A stretch of DNA of 64,000 bases from Nonomuraea glycinis (GTDB lineage Bacteria; Actinomycetota; Actinomycetes; Streptosporangiales; Streptosporangiaceae): positions 248,001-312,000 of the forward strand of contig NZ_BMNK01000003.1 of the NCBI RefSeq assembly GCF_014646515.1, read 5' to 3'. The notes below the pieces were generated by a model. The model was not told the origin of the DNA. It did not search any database and worked only from the letters and a program-made list of their open reading frames with translations. The position numbers and the translations under genes were made by a program. Shown one piece after another: positions 1-9,045 of this stretch. How positions within the stretch are numbered: the stretch's first letter is position 1; the number at the start of each line of letters is the position of its first letter.

Positions 1-150
1 CCGCAGGGCCAGCAGCCGCAGTACGGGCAGCAGCCCCAGTACGGCCAGCAGCCGCAGGGACAGCAGCCGGGCTACGGCCAGCAGCCCGCCTACAACCAGC
101 AATACGGCCAGCAGCCCCAGTACGGCGCCCAGTACGGCCAGCCGGACCAG
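1..150 (+). repeat. coding low-complexity repeat (Gln-Pro-Tyr-Gly)
   Basis: Imperfect repeats of cag cag ccc cag tac ggc encode a QQPQYG-type tract at the cytoplasmic N-terminus of the DUF3352-type protein. The tract is cut by the window edge, so its full length is unknown. Confidence 0.8.
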
Positions 151-1647
151 GGCGGCGGCTGGCACAACAACGGCCCCGAGATGCTCGGCGCGGGCGGTGA
201 GCCACCCAAGAAGGGCCGCAAGGGCTGGGTGATCGCCATCGCGTCCGCGCTGGCCGTGGTGCTGCTCGGCGGCGGCGCGGTGTGGGCGGTCGGCGCGCTC
301 GGCGGCGGCGGCACGCAGCCGCACGAGGTGCTGCCCGCCGCCTCCATCGCCTACGTCCGCTTAGACCTGGACCCGGCCGCCAACCAGAAGCTGGCGCTGT
401 TCCAGATCGCCCAGAAGTTCACCGTCACCAAGGACAGCTTCAAGGGCGAGGACCCGCGCCAGGCGCTGTTCGACGCCATCCAGAAGGACGACGACGACCT
501 CGCCAAGCTCGACTTCGCCAAGGACGTCGACCCGTGGCTCGGCAGCCGGGTCGGCCTTGGCGTGGTGCCCTCCGGCAAGGAGACGCCGGACTTCGCCCTG
601 GCCATCCAGGTCAAGGACCAGGAGGCCGCCAAGGCCGGCATCACCAAGCTGATGGGCGAGGAGAAGTACGGGCTGGCGTTCCGTGACGACTACGCCCTGA
701 TCTCCACCACCCAGCAGCTCGCCGACAAGTACGCGGCCGAACAGGGCAGCCTGGCCGACAACGCCGAGTTCGGCGACGACCTGGCCGCCATGGGCGAGCA
801 GGGCGTGCTGTCCTTCTGGACGCATGTCGGCAAGCTCACCGAGCTGGCCAAGGGCGAGCTGACGGCGGACCAGACCCAGCTGCTCGACCAGGTCAAGACG
901 GCCCGGTTCGCGGGCGCGCTCCGCTTCGACGGCGCCTATGCCGAGCTGGCCGGCGTGGTCCGGGGCGGCAAGAATCTCACCGAGGGCGTGGAGCTGCCCG
1001 GCTCTCCCCTGGCCACGCTGCCCGCCTCCACCGCGGGCGCGTTCTCGATGTCCGGGCTGGACCAGCTCATCACGTCCAAGTGGGCCGAGATCGAGAAGCA
1101 GGCCGCCGCGACGCCCAGCGGCGCCCAGTTCAAGCAGTTCGTCGAGCAGGCCAAGACTCAGTTCGGCCTCCAGCTCCCCGATGACCTGGCGACCATCCTG
1201 GGCAAGAACTTCACCATCGCGGTCGACAGCGAAGGCCTCGACAACGACCAGGTGAAGGGCGGCGTCCGGATCGCCACGGACCCGGCCAAGGCGCAGGCCG
1301 TGCTCGACAAGGTCATCCAGGCCATGACGTCCAGCGGCCAGCAGCCGCCGCAGATCGCCAAGGTCGCCGGGGACGGCGTCTTCACCGTCGCCACCACGGA
1401 CGAGTACGCCAAGAAGCTCGCCGAGGACGGCACGCTCGGGGACAGCGAGACCTTCAAGACCGCCATCCCGGACCCGGACGCGGCCACCTTCGGCCTGTTC
1501 GTGGACCTGGACAAGGTCGAGAAGCTCTACCTGGCCAGCCTGCAGGGCGATGAGAAGGCCAACGCCCAGGTTCTGCGGGCGGTGGGCTTCAGCGGCACGC
1601 AGACGGACACGGAAGCCTCGTTCTCGCTGCGAGTGCTGTTCAACTAG
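1..1647 (+). CDS. DUF3352-type membrane-anchored protein (5' end missing)
   Basis: The reading frame is open from the first base of the window, so the true start lies upstream. The visible N-terminus is about 55 residues of Gln/Pro/Tyr/Gly repeats of the PQYGQQ kind. A short basic stretch (KKGRKG) follows, then one membrane segment (residues about 78-98 of the visible protein), then about 440 residues that should lie outside the membrane. This outer part resembles the DUF3352 family in lacking cysteines and in its repeated Asp/Lys-rich motifs. By prediction it is a single-pass protein with a disordered cytoplasmic tail and an extracellular domain. No enzymatic motif is visible and its function is unknown. 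It converges on cysM, and a strong hairpin follows the stop codon. Confidence 0.8.
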   Translation, partial: PQGQQPQYGQQPQYGQQPQGQQPGYGQQPAYNQQYGQQPQYGAQYGQPDQGGGWHNNGPEMLGAGGEPPKKGRKGWVIAIASALAVVLLGGGAVWAVGALGGGGTQPHEVLPAASIAYVRLDLDPAANQKLALFQIAQKFTVTKDSFKGEDPRQALFDAIQKDDDDLAKLDFAKDVDPWLGSRVGLGVVPSGKETPDFALAIQVKDQEAAKAGITKLMGEEKYGLAFRDDYALISTTQQLADKYAAEQGSLADNAEFGDDLAAMGEQGVLSFWTHVGKLTELAKGELTADQTQLLDQVKTARFAGALRFDGAYAELAGVVRGGKNLTEGVELPGSPLATLPASTAGAFSMSGLDQLITSKWAEIEKQAAATPSGAQFKQFVEQAKTQFGLQLPDDLATILGKNFTIAVDSEGLDNDQVKGGVRIATDPAKAQAVLDKVIQAMTSSGQQPPQIAKVAGDGVFTVATTDEYAKKLAEDGTLGDSETFKTAIPDPDAATFGLFVDLDKVEKLYLASLQGDEKANAQVLRAVGFSGTQTDTEASFSLRVLFN

Positions 1648-1656
1648 TGACATGAC

Positions 1657-1689
1657 AACGGGCGGCCGGCATCTCGCCGGCCGCCCGTT
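1657..1689. terminator. bidirectional terminator hairpin
   Basis: A perfect 14-bp stem (1657-1670 with 1676-1689) encloses the loop atctc. It starts 10 nt after the stop of the DUF3352-type gene and faces the end of cysM, so it can serve both convergent genes. No T-run is needed for this type in GC-rich actinobacteria. Confidence 0.8.
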
Positions 1690-1702
1690 CTCGTTGTCGA
1701 CT

Positions 1703-1728
1703 CAGGCCCAGGCCCAGGCCCAGGCCCA
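1703..1728. repeat. tandem hexamer caggcc x4
   Basis: Four consecutive copies of caggcc lie between the terminator and the cysM stop codon (complement of 1738-1740). This is noncoding and probably arose by replication slippage. Confidence 0.8.
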
Positions 1729-1737
1729 GAGGTCGGC

Positions 1738-2959
<1,222 letters not shown>

Positions 2960-3100
2960 CGCTGTCAGTCTCCTTGGTCAGGTCGTCGTCCCATCGGCAT
3001 GCAACGCCGAGGGCTGGCTGTGAAATTCCAGCTCAGCGACAGTCGTAGACGACTTCGGCCGGAGTGTGCGCGAAGAGGAAACTCTGCACATGCCTGGCCG

Positions 3101-3502
3101 TCATGGGATGAACCTTACCTCTTCCTCGGAAATCTCACCGTCGAGGATTCGGTAGGAGCGGAACTCCACCTCGTCCTCCTCCCGCGTGGAGACCAGGACG
3201 TAGTGGGCGTTCGGCTCCGAGGCGTAGGAGACGTCGGTGCGCGACGGATAGGCCTCGGTCGCGGTGTGCGAATGGTAGATCACCACCGGCTCCTCGTCCC
3301 GGTCGTCCATCTCACGCCAGACCCGGAACTGCTCCATCGAGTCGAAGCGGTAGAAGGTGGGCGAACGCTCGGCGTTCTCCATGGGAATGAACCGCTCCGG
3401 CACGCCCTCGCGCCCCGCGATGACGCCACACGCCTCATCAGGGTGGTCGGCCCGGGCATGCGAAACGATCTTGTCGGCGAGTTCCTGTGAGATCGTCAGC
3501 AT
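3101..3502 (-). CDS. mec: CysO-cysteine peptidase Mec (JAMM/MPN+)
   Basis: This 133-residue protein is a single JAMM metalloprotease domain with the complete zinc signature: E23, then H77-x-H79 and D90 in HSHTATEAYPSRTD. The family member in M. tuberculosis releases cysteine from the CysO-Cys conjugate. It is first of the three genes mec-cysO-cysM; a 141-nt spacer separates it from cysO. It starts 10 nt after the DUF2017 stop. A TAACTT hexamer 7 nt before the ATG may be a promoter, but it overlaps the upstream stop codon, so this is weak. Confidence 0.92.
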   Translation of the reverse strand: MLTISQELADKIVSHARADHPDEACGVIAGREGVPERFIPMENAERSPTFYRFDSMEQFRVWREMDDRDEEPVVIYHSHTATEAYPSRTDVSYASEPNAHYVLVSTREEDEVEFRSYRILDGEISEEEVRFIP

Positions 3503-3512
3503 GCTGCGGAAG

Positions 3513-4037
3513 TTACCAGAGGGCTCGGACGAGGCTGTCCTGGAGGTAGGTCAACCAGTCATAGGTAACGAAGGCCGCATAGCGGGGATCGTCCTCCCCC
3601 ATCTTCTCAAGCTCCTCGTGCAGCTCCTCGGTCACGTCCAGCTTGACGCCGAGGGTCAGCCGCACGTCGTTGAGCGAGCGGAGCCAGGCCTGCGCCTGCT
3701 CCGGCGTGAGATCGACCCGGCCAGGACGGGCGGTGTCGAGCACGGTCCGCGCGTCGGCGCGCTTGCCGTCCCGCAGCGTCGCCTCGGTGTAGCGGCGGAA
3801 CTCCGAGGCCTCCTGCTCGTCCTCGTAGGCCGACGGGAACAGGCGGACGAGGACCGGATCCGTCGGCGCCGGCCCGCCACCGATGCCGAGCGCCTTCTCC
3901 AGCGGATCGTCGCTCGTCAGGCCCGGCTCCACCAGGCCGAGGACCATGGACACGAGCGAGCGCAGGATCGACACCTCGGCGGCCTCGAACCTCGCCACGA
4001 CGGCGCCACGCTGACCTGCGGAGAACCCCGAACTCAC
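3513..4037 (-). CDS. DUF2017 family protein
   Basis: This 174-residue soluble, acidic, helical protein matches the actinobacterial DUF2017 family by its position between clpS and mec and by motifs such as SILRSLVSMVLGLVEP and YDWLTYLQDSLV. The M. tuberculosis counterpart occupies the same place. Its biochemical role is not established; some annotations call it a regulator, but I see no DNA-binding motif. The GTG start has GAGG about 8 nt upstream. Genes clpS, this one and mec lie in one direction with gaps of only about 10 nt, so they are probably one transcript. Confidence 0.85.
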   Translation of the reverse strand: MSSGFSAGQRGAVVARFEAAEVSILRSLVSMVLGLVEPGLTSDDPLEKALGIGGGPAPTDPVLVRLFPSAYEDEQEASEFRRYTEATLRDGKRADARTVLDTARPGRVDLTPEQAQAWLRSLNDVRLTLGVKLDVTEELHEELEKMGEDDPRYAAFVTYDWLTYLQDSLVRALW

Positions 4038-4047
4038 GAACGTCGCC

Positions 4048-4350
4048 TCACTTGACCGAATCCGGCTGGACCGTCGCCCACAGGCCGTAGGAGTGCAGGA
4101 TCTGCACGTCGCGCTCCATCTCCTCGCGAGTGCCGCTGGAGACGACGGCCTTGCCCTTGTGGTGCACGTCCATCATCAGCTTCTCGGCCTTCTCCCGGGT
4201 GTAACCGAACACCGTCTGGAAGACGTACGTCACGTAGGACATGAGGTTGACCGGGTCGTTCCAGACGATCGTCACCCATGGCAGATCGGGCCGGACGTCC
4301 GTTGACGGACGTTCGACGGTGCTTGGAGCGGTGCTACCCACATCCCCCAT
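4048..4350 (-). CDS. clpS: ClpS, adaptor for the ClpAP/ClpCP protease
   Basis: At 100 residues this is normal ClpS length. The N-terminus is disordered ([10 protein letters not shown]). The ClpS core carries [16 protein letters not shown] and [15 protein letters not shown], which hold the acidic and methionine residues of the N-degron pocket and the Clp-binding face. It presents N-end-rule substrates to the Clp ATPase. It is divergent from pncB across only 31 bp and heads the DUF2017-mec-cysO-cysM series, as in mycobacteria. Confidence 0.93.
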   Translation of the reverse strand: MGDVGSTAPSTVERPSTDVRPDLPWVTIVWNDPVNLMSYVTYVFQTVFGYTREKAEKLMMDVHHKGKAVVSSGTREEMERDVQILHSYGLWATVQPDSVK

Positions 4351-4368
4351 CCTGCCCTACCTCGGCCG

Positions 4369-4374
4369 TAGTCT
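4369..4374 (+). promoter_or_regulatory. -10 box of a leaderless pncB promoter
   Basis: TAGTCT fits the actinobacterial TANNNT -10 consensus and ends 7 nt before the pncB GTG, where transcription should begin. No Shine-Dalgarno is present, so the mRNA is probably leaderless. Confidence 0.5.
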
Positions 4375-4381
4375 TCGAGTC

Positions 4382-5671
4382 GTGACAATGACGATGAGCT
4401 CTGCGTTGCTCACAGATCACTATGAGCTGACAATGCTGGAGGCGGCCCTGCGAAGTGGCGCCGCGCACAGAAGGGCGGTTTTCGAGGTTTTCGCCAGGCA
4501 TCTACCCGGCGGACGCCGCTACGGCGTCGTGGCCGGGACGGGACGAGTCCTGGACGAGTTGGAGAACTTCCGGTTCACCGACGACGACATCACCTTCCTG
4601 CGCGACAACCACGTGGTCGACGAGCCCACCCTGGCCTTCCTCGCCGACTACAAGTTCTCCGGCAACATCTACGGCTACCGAGAGGGCGACCTCTACTTCC
4701 CCGCCTCCCCGATCATGATCGTGGAAGGCACGTTCGCCGAGGCCGTACTCCTTGAGACCCTGACACTGTCCATACTCAATCATGACTGCGCGATAGCCTC
4801 CGCGGCCTCCAGGATGGTCAACGCGGCCGGCCAGCGGCCGATCATCGAGATGGGCTCGCGCCGCACGCACGAGCGCGCCGCCGTCGCCGCCGCCCGCGCC
4901 GCCTACATCGCCGGCTTCGCCTCCACCTCCAACCTCATGGCCGGACGCATGTACGGCCTGCGCACCGCCGGTACGGCCGCGCACGCGTTCACCCTCCTGC
5001 ACGACACCGAGCGCCAGGCGTTCGCGGCCCAGATCGACGCCCTCGGACCCGGCACCACGCTGCTGGTCGACACCTACGACGTACTGGAGGCGGTCCGCAC
5101 CGCCGTGGAGCTGGCCGGACCGGAGCTCGGCGCGGTCCGCATCGACTCCGGCGACCTGGCCGTGGCCGCCCAGGAGGTCCGCGAGCAACTCGACGCGCTC
5201 GGCGCCTTCAACACCCGCATCCTGGTCACCTCCGACCTGGACGAGTACGCCATCGCCGCGCTCGCCGCCGCCCCCGTCGACGGTTACGGCGTCGGTACGG
5301 CGCTGGTGACCGGCTCCGGAGTCCCCACGGCCGCGCTCGTCTACAAGCTCGTGGCCCGCGAGACGCCCATCGGCAAGCTGGAGCCCGTGGCCAAACGCTC
5401 GGTCGGCAAGCCGTCGCGCGGCGGCCGCAAGAGGGCCTACCGCGTGCTGGACGACAGCGGGCACTTCCAGACCGAGCTGGTCAGCACCTCCGGCCTGACG
5501 CCGAAGGGCGGCGTCCCGCTCCTGCACCAGCTGGTACGCGACGGCGTGGCCGTGGGCCGCGAGCCCCTGTCGGAGGCCAGGGCCAGGCACGCCGAGGCGA
5601 TGACCCACCTCCCGAAGGACGCGCGCCACCTGGCCCGAGGGTATGCGGCGATCCCCACGGAGTTCGCCTGA
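4382..5671 (+). CDS. pncB: nicotinate phosphoribosyltransferase
   Basis: The enzyme converts nicotinate and PRPP to nicotinate mononucleotide in the Preiss-Handler salvage route to NAD. Signature segments are TDHYELTML at the N-terminus, EMGSRRTHE in the middle and IDSGDLA further on, plus a late VGKPSRGGRKRAYR segment. The length (429 residues) is normal. I chose GTG 4382 because a TANNNT box ends 7 nt upstream; ATG 4388 is the alternative. It is followed after 15 nt by pncA, which supplies nicotinate, so the two form a NAD-salvage pair. Confidence 0.93.
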   Translation: MTMTMSSALLTDHYELTMLEAALRSGAAHRRAVFEVFARHLPGGRRYGVVAGTGRVLDELENFRFTDDDITFLRDNHVVDEPTLAFLADYKFSGNIYGYREGDLYFPASPIMIVEGTFAEAVLLETLTLSILNHDCAIASAASRMVNAAGQRPIIEMGSRRTHERAAVAAARAAYIAGFASTSNLMAGRMYGLRTAGTAAHAFTLLHDTERQAFAAQIDALGPGTTLLVDTYDVLEAVRTAVELAGPELGAVRIDSGDLAVAAQEVREQLDALGAFNTRILVTSDLDEYAIAALAAAPVDGYGVGTALVTGSGVPTAALVYKLVARETPIGKLEPVAKRSVGKPSRGGRKRAYRVLDDSGHFQTELVSTSGLTPKGGVPLLHQLVRDGVAVGREPLSEARARHAEAMTHLPKDARHLARGYAAIPTEFA

Positions 5672-5673
5672 CG

Positions 5674-5679
5674 TATCGT
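5674..5679 (+). promoter_or_regulatory. -10 box of a possible leaderless pncA promoter
   Basis: TATCGT lies 7 nt before the pncA ATG, right after the pncB stop. No ribosome site is visible in the 15-nt gap, so pncA may have its own leaderless transcript besides readthrough from pncB. Confidence 0.4.
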
Positions 5680-5686
5680 GATCCGT

Positions 5687-6256
5687 ATGGGCAGTGCACT
5701 CATCATCGTGGACGTGCAGAACGACTTCTGTGAGGGCGGCAGCCTGCCCGTGGCAGGCGGCTCGGAGGTGGCGGCAGCGATCACCCGGCACGTGGCCGAG
5801 CACCGATACGACCATGTGGTGGCCACCCGCGACTACCACGTCGACCCCGGCCCGCACTTCTCCGACGCCCCCGACTTCAACCGGTCCTGGCCGCCGCACT
5901 GCGTGGCGGGCACCCCCGGCGCCGACTTCCACCCGGCCTTCGACATGGCCGGGGTGGAAGAGGTCTTCAGCAAGGGCGCCCACGAGGCGGCCTACAGCGG
6001 CTTCGAGGGCACTTCGGGCGACGGAGTCTCGCTCGGCGAGTGGCTGGAGCGGCACGGCGTCCATGAGGTGGACGTGGTCGGCATCGCCACGGACCACTGC
6101 GTCCGAGCCACCGCCCTGGACGCCGTCAAGCACGCCCTGGCCGTACGCGTGCTCCTCGACCTCACCGCGGGCGTCGCCTGGCAGACCACCCAGACGGCCC
6201 TCGCCGAGCTCGACGAGGCCGGCACCACCCTCCAGGGCGCCCCCATCGTCCGCTAG
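5687..6256 (+). CDS. pncA: nicotinamidase PncA
   Basis: This 189-residue isochorismatase-fold hydrolase deamidates nicotinamide to nicotinate, feeding PncB just upstream. The catalytic triad is D9, K96 and C138 (ATDHCVRAT). The metal ligands D49, H51, H57 and H71 fall almost exactly at the M. tuberculosis PncA positions, so it is very likely active. The start is ATG 5687; an upstream GTG at 5678 lacks support. The last four bases (ctag) also form the stop of vapC on the other strand. Confidence 0.94.
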   Translation: MGSALIIVDVQNDFCEGGSLPVAGGSEVAAAITRHVAEHRYDHVVATRDYHVDPGPHFSDAPDFNRSWPPHCVAGTPGADFHPAFDMAGVEEVFSKGAHEAAYSGFEGTSGDGVSLGEWLERHGVHEVDVVGIATDHCVRATALDAVKHALAVRVLLDLTAGVAWQTTQTALAELDEAGTTLQGAPIVR

Positions 6257-6675
6257 GCGGCGTCGGCCGGCAACACCGTGAAGGCGTCACCCCAGAGCGG
6301 CTTCATCGCCCGAAAGTGCCGCTGATCCAACGTCAGCACCCGCGTCGTCCTGTACCGAGCCGCCAGCACGGCGATGGAGGCGTCCGCCACTCCTACCTTC
6401 ATGTCGGCGTAACGTTCGACGATGTCCACCGTCTCGACGATCTCATGCCGCGTCATGGGCATCAGGTCGTAGACGCCGTCCGCCACTTCCTGGAGATAGG
6501 ACAGTTCGGCCCGCAGGCTGATCCGCGTCAGCAGCATGTAGTCCAGCTCGGCGAGCACGAACGGCGAGAGGAGGATCGGACCTCGCTCGTTCTCGAGTAC
6601 GCGCCGCGCCGCTTGGTGCTCCTCGGCGGCCCCATCGATGGCGGCGAAGGCGCCACTGGTGTCGAGGACGAGCAT
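6253..6675 (-). CDS. vapC: VapC-type PIN-domain toxin RNase
   Basis: This 140-residue PIN domain has all four acidic metal-binding residues: D5 (VLDTSG), E43 (LAELD), D98 (GVADAS) and D117 (TLDQRHF). VapC toxins cut tRNA or rRNA in a Mg2+-dependent way when freed from the antitoxin. The start codon overlaps the vapB stop (ATGA), as expected for a coupled toxin-antitoxin operon. The 3' end overlaps pncA by four bases. Confidence 0.92.
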   Translation of the reverse strand: MLVLDTSGAFAAIDGAAEEHQAARRVLENERGPILLSPFVLAELDYMLLTRISLRAELSYLQEVADGVYDLMPMTRHEIVETVDIVERYADMKVGVADASIAVLAARYRTTRVLTLDQRHFRAMKPLWGDAFTVLPADAA

Positions 6676-6917
6676 CAGCCGAGCCCGTCCCGTCCGAACC
6701 CCTCGGCCAGGACCTCGTCGACGTCCCGCGCCAGGGAGGGGCTACCGCTGTCGAACAGCGGCAAGCGCGGGCGAGGACGCTCTCCCACGAACTCCCCGCT
6801 GAGCGCTCGCGTGATCGCGTCACGCATGTAGTCGGTCTCGGACACTCCATGCGCCCGCGCCGCCTCAGCGACCCGGTGCTGAATGTCTTCCGGTAGGTAC
6901 AGACTCACCTCAGGCAC
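6675..6917 (-). CDS. vapB: VapB-type ribbon-helix-helix antitoxin
   Basis: This 80-residue protein begins with a ribbon-helix-helix DNA-binding domain (PEVSLYLPEDIQHRVAEAA) and ends in an acidic/hydrophobic tail that should wrap the toxin. It starts at GTG 6917 with TACCGT 6 nt upstream and no usable Shine-Dalgarno, so the operon mRNA is probably leaderless. A GC-rich inverted repeat at 6932-6949 is a plausible autoregulatory operator. The gene overlaps vapC by one base. Confidence 0.88.
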   Translation of the reverse strand: MPEVSLYLPEDIQHRVAEAARAHGVSETDYMRDAITRALSGEFVGERPRPRLPLFDSGSPSLARDVDEVLAEGFGRDGLG

Positions 6918-6923
6918 CCTTCT

Positions 6924-6929
6924 ACGGTA
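6924..6929 (-). promoter_or_regulatory. -10 box of leaderless vapBC promoter
   Basis: TACCGT (minus strand) ends 6 nt before the vapB GTG. Confidence 0.45.
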
Positions 6930-6931
6930 AC

Positions 6932-6949
6932 GCGGCGCTCATGCGCCGC
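6932..6949. promoter_or_regulatory. inverted repeat, candidate VapB operator
   Basis: gcggcgc-tcat-gcgccgc is a perfect 7-bp inverted repeat immediately upstream of the vapBC -10 box. Ribbon-helix-helix antitoxins usually bind such palindromes; assigning this one to VapB is inference. Confidence 0.4.
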
Positions 6950-6980
6950 TACGTGTCACGGAGAGTATGCGCCTGGCAAC

Positions 6981-7016
6981 AGTCCGGTCATGCGAGCTCA
7001 TGACCGAGGAAGGACT
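6981..7016. other. imperfect hairpin in vapBC-helicase spacer
   Basis: cggtcatg (6985-6992) and catgaccg (6999-7006) are a perfect inverted repeat around cgagct. Flanking agtcc and ggact (6981-6985, 7012-7016) could extend it past a bulge. It may be an operator or an RNA hairpin; nothing fixes its role. Confidence 0.35.
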
Positions 7017-7089
7017 TGACCCCACAGCGAGTAAGACTTCCACACCCCGGGCGCGAGAATTCTTCAACTCAGCTCACCCCGCAAACCAG

Positions 7090-7120
7090 ACAGGACCCGC
7101 AGCGTCGCTGCGGGTCCTGT
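7090..7120. terminator. terminator downstream of helicase gene
   Basis: A 13-bp perfect stem, 7090-7102 with 7108-7120, has the 5-nt loop cgtcg. It follows the minus-strand helicase gene and its duplicated tail. Confidence 0.75.
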
Positions 7121-7196
7121 GGCGGTCAGCGGTGCCGGGTGGCCCAGCGACGGATGACGGCGGTCAGCGGCGCTGGGTGGCCCAGCGGCGGATGGC
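7121..7196. repeat. 38-bp tandem duplication of the helicase gene end
   Basis: Bases 7121-7158 and 7159-7196 match at 34 of 38 positions, with transitions only. The upstream copy holds the last codons and stop of the helicase gene (AIRRWATQRR-stop). The other copy preserves a relic tail (VIRRWATRHR-stop) beyond the stop and out of frame. Confidence 0.85.
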
Positions 7197-8912
7197 GGCG
7201 ATGCGCTCCTGGATCTGCTCGGCCGTCGCCTGGGCGATCGGCGGGCCGCCGCAGGCGCGGCGCAGCTCCGCGTGGATGACGCCGTGCGGCTGGCCGGTGC
7301 GGTGGTTCCAGGCGCCGACCAGGCCGTTGAGCTCGCGCCTCAGCTCCGCGATCTGCTCGTGCGGGGCCAGCGTGGCGGGCTCCTCGGCCGGGGCCTTGCG
7401 CTTGGCCGCCTGCTGGTCGGACTGGCGCTTGCGCAGCAGGGTGGCCACCTGGTCCGGCTCCAGCAGGCCGGGCAGGCCCAGGAAGTCCTCCTCCTCGGCC
7501 GAGCCGATCTCCGCGCCGGTGCCGAACTCGCCGCCGTCGAACAGCACCCGGTCGAACGTGGCCGACGTCTGCATGGTCTCGAACGGCAACTCGTCGCCCA
7601 GGACGTCGGGGTTGTCCTTCTTGCGGTTGGCGTCCTCCAGGAGGCTGTCGTCCAGGCCGTCCTCGGGCGGCTTGCGGTTGAGGACGTGGTCGCGCTCGGC
7701 CTCCATCTCGTTGGCCAGGCCCATCAGCGTGGGCACCGACGGCAGGAAGATCGAGGCCATCTCGCCGCGCTTGCGGGCCCGCACGAAGCGGCCCACCGCC
7801 TGGGCGAAGAACAGCGGGGTCGAGATCGAGGTGGCGTAGACGCCCACGCACAGGCGCGGGATGTCGACGCCTTCGGAGACCATGCGGACCGCCACCAGCC
7901 AGCGATCCCCCGACGCGGCGAACCCCTTGATCTTCTTGGACGCGCCAGGGTCGTCGGAGAGCACCACGGTGGCGCCCTCACCGCTGATGGCTCGCAGGTG
8001 GCGGGCGTAGGCGCGGGCGGTCTCGTGGTCGGTGGCGATGACCAGGCCGCCCGCGTCGGGGACGCCGCGCCGTACCTCGGTCAGGCGGCGGTCGGCGGCC
8101 GTCATGACCTGGCGGATCCAGTCGCCCTTGGGGTCGAGCGCGGCGCGCCAGGCCTGGGAGAGCTGGTCCTTGGTGAGCGGGGTGCCGAGCGTGGCGGCGA
8201 GCTCGTCGCCGGCCCGGGTGCGCCACTTCATCTCGCCGGAGTAGGCCAGGAAGATGACGGGCCGGACCACGCCGTCGTCGAGGGCGGGGCCGTAGCCGTA
8301 GGAGTAGTCCGAGACGCTGCGCTTGAAGCCTTCGGCGTCCTCCTCGTAGCCGACGAAGGGGATCGGGTTGTCGTCGGACCGGAACGGGGTGCCGGTGAGC
8401 TGCAGCCGGCGGGCGGCGGGCTCGAACGCCTCGCTCACGCCGTCGCCCCAGGACCGGGCGTCGCCCGCGTGGTGGATCTCGTCGAAGATCACCAGCGTCT
8501 TGCGCGCCTCGGTGCGCGCCCTGTGCAGGGCGGGGTGCATGGCGACCTGGGCGTAGGTCACCGCGACCCCGAGGTAGTCGCGGCTGGTGGTGCCCTGACT
8601 GTTCTTGAACTCGGGGTCGATGCTGATGCCGACCTTCGCGGCGGCGTCGGCCCACTGGCGCTTGAGGTGCTCGGTGGGCGTGACGACGGTGATCGCCTTG
8701 ATCACCCCCTTGGCGAGCAGCTCGCTGGCGATGCGCAGGGCGTAGGTCGTCTTGCCCGCGCCCGGCGTCGCCACGGTGAGGAAGTCACGCGGCTCACGCC
8801 TGAAATAGAGCTCCAGCGCCTCCTGCTGCCACGCGCGCAACTTCTGGGCGGTGCCCCACGCGGCTCGGTCGGGATAGGAAGGCGACAGGTGGGATGCGGC
8901 GAAGGTGCTCAC
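7164..8912 (-). CDS. superfamily 2 DEAD/DEAH helicase
   Basis: This 582-residue helicase has Walker A (TPGAGKTT, about residues 49-56), a DEIH box (FDEIHHAGD), motif III (LTGTPF) and motif VI (QAVGRFVRARKR). It looks like the type III restriction Res-subunit/XPB-like class, but there is no nuclease or methyltransferase domain and no such gene beside it. The C-terminal 150 residues are charged and contain LRKRQSDQQAAKRKAP. I chose GTG 8912 because AGAGGT lies 6 nt upstream; an in-frame extension to 8996 lacks a ribosome site. The likely role is DNA repair or remodelling. Confidence 0.85.
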   Translation of the reverse strand: MSTFAASHLSPSYPDRAAWGTAQKLRAWQQEALELYFRREPRDFLTVATPGAGKTTYALRIASELLAKGVIKAITVVTPTEHLKRQWADAAAKVGISIDPEFKNSQGTTSRDYLGVAVTYAQVAMHPALHRARTEARKTLVIFDEIHHAGDARSWGDGVSEAFEPAARRLQLTGTPFRSDDNPIPFVGYEEDAEGFKRSVSDYSYGYGPALDDGVVRPVIFLAYSGEMKWRTRAGDELAATLGTPLTKDQLSQAWRAALDPKGDWIRQVMTAADRRLTEVRRGVPDAGGLVIATDHETARAYARHLRAISGEGATVVLSDDPGASKKIKGFAASGDRWLVAVRMVSEGVDIPRLCVGVYATSISTPLFFAQAVGRFVRARKRGEMASIFLPSVPTLMGLANEMEAERDHVLNRKPPEDGLDDSLLEDANRKKDNPDVLGDELPFETMQTSATFDRVLFDGGEFGTGAEIGSAEEEDFLGLPGLLEPDQVATLLRKRQSDQQAAKRKAPAEEPATLAPHEQIAELRRELNGLVGAWNHRTGQPHGVIHAELRRACGGPPIAQATAEQIQERIAAIRRWATQRR

Positions 8913-9045
8913 CGCATCACCTCTGGGGTTGGTGTGCTTCGCTCTCTCACAGTGACACAAGAGTAATCGGGGTGACCGACAGGACGTGCCGTGCATCGGG
9001 GATTCTGGCCAACCTCGTCCCCGCGTGCTATGGGCGGGACGCGGC

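Noticed and set aside
6960-7080. tRNA-like fold
   Set aside because: The hairpin at 6981-7016 has no acceptor stem, T-loop or CCA-like pattern.
8913-8996. 28-residue N-terminal extension of the helicase
   Set aside because: No ribosome site; a good one (AGAGGT) precedes GTG 8912.
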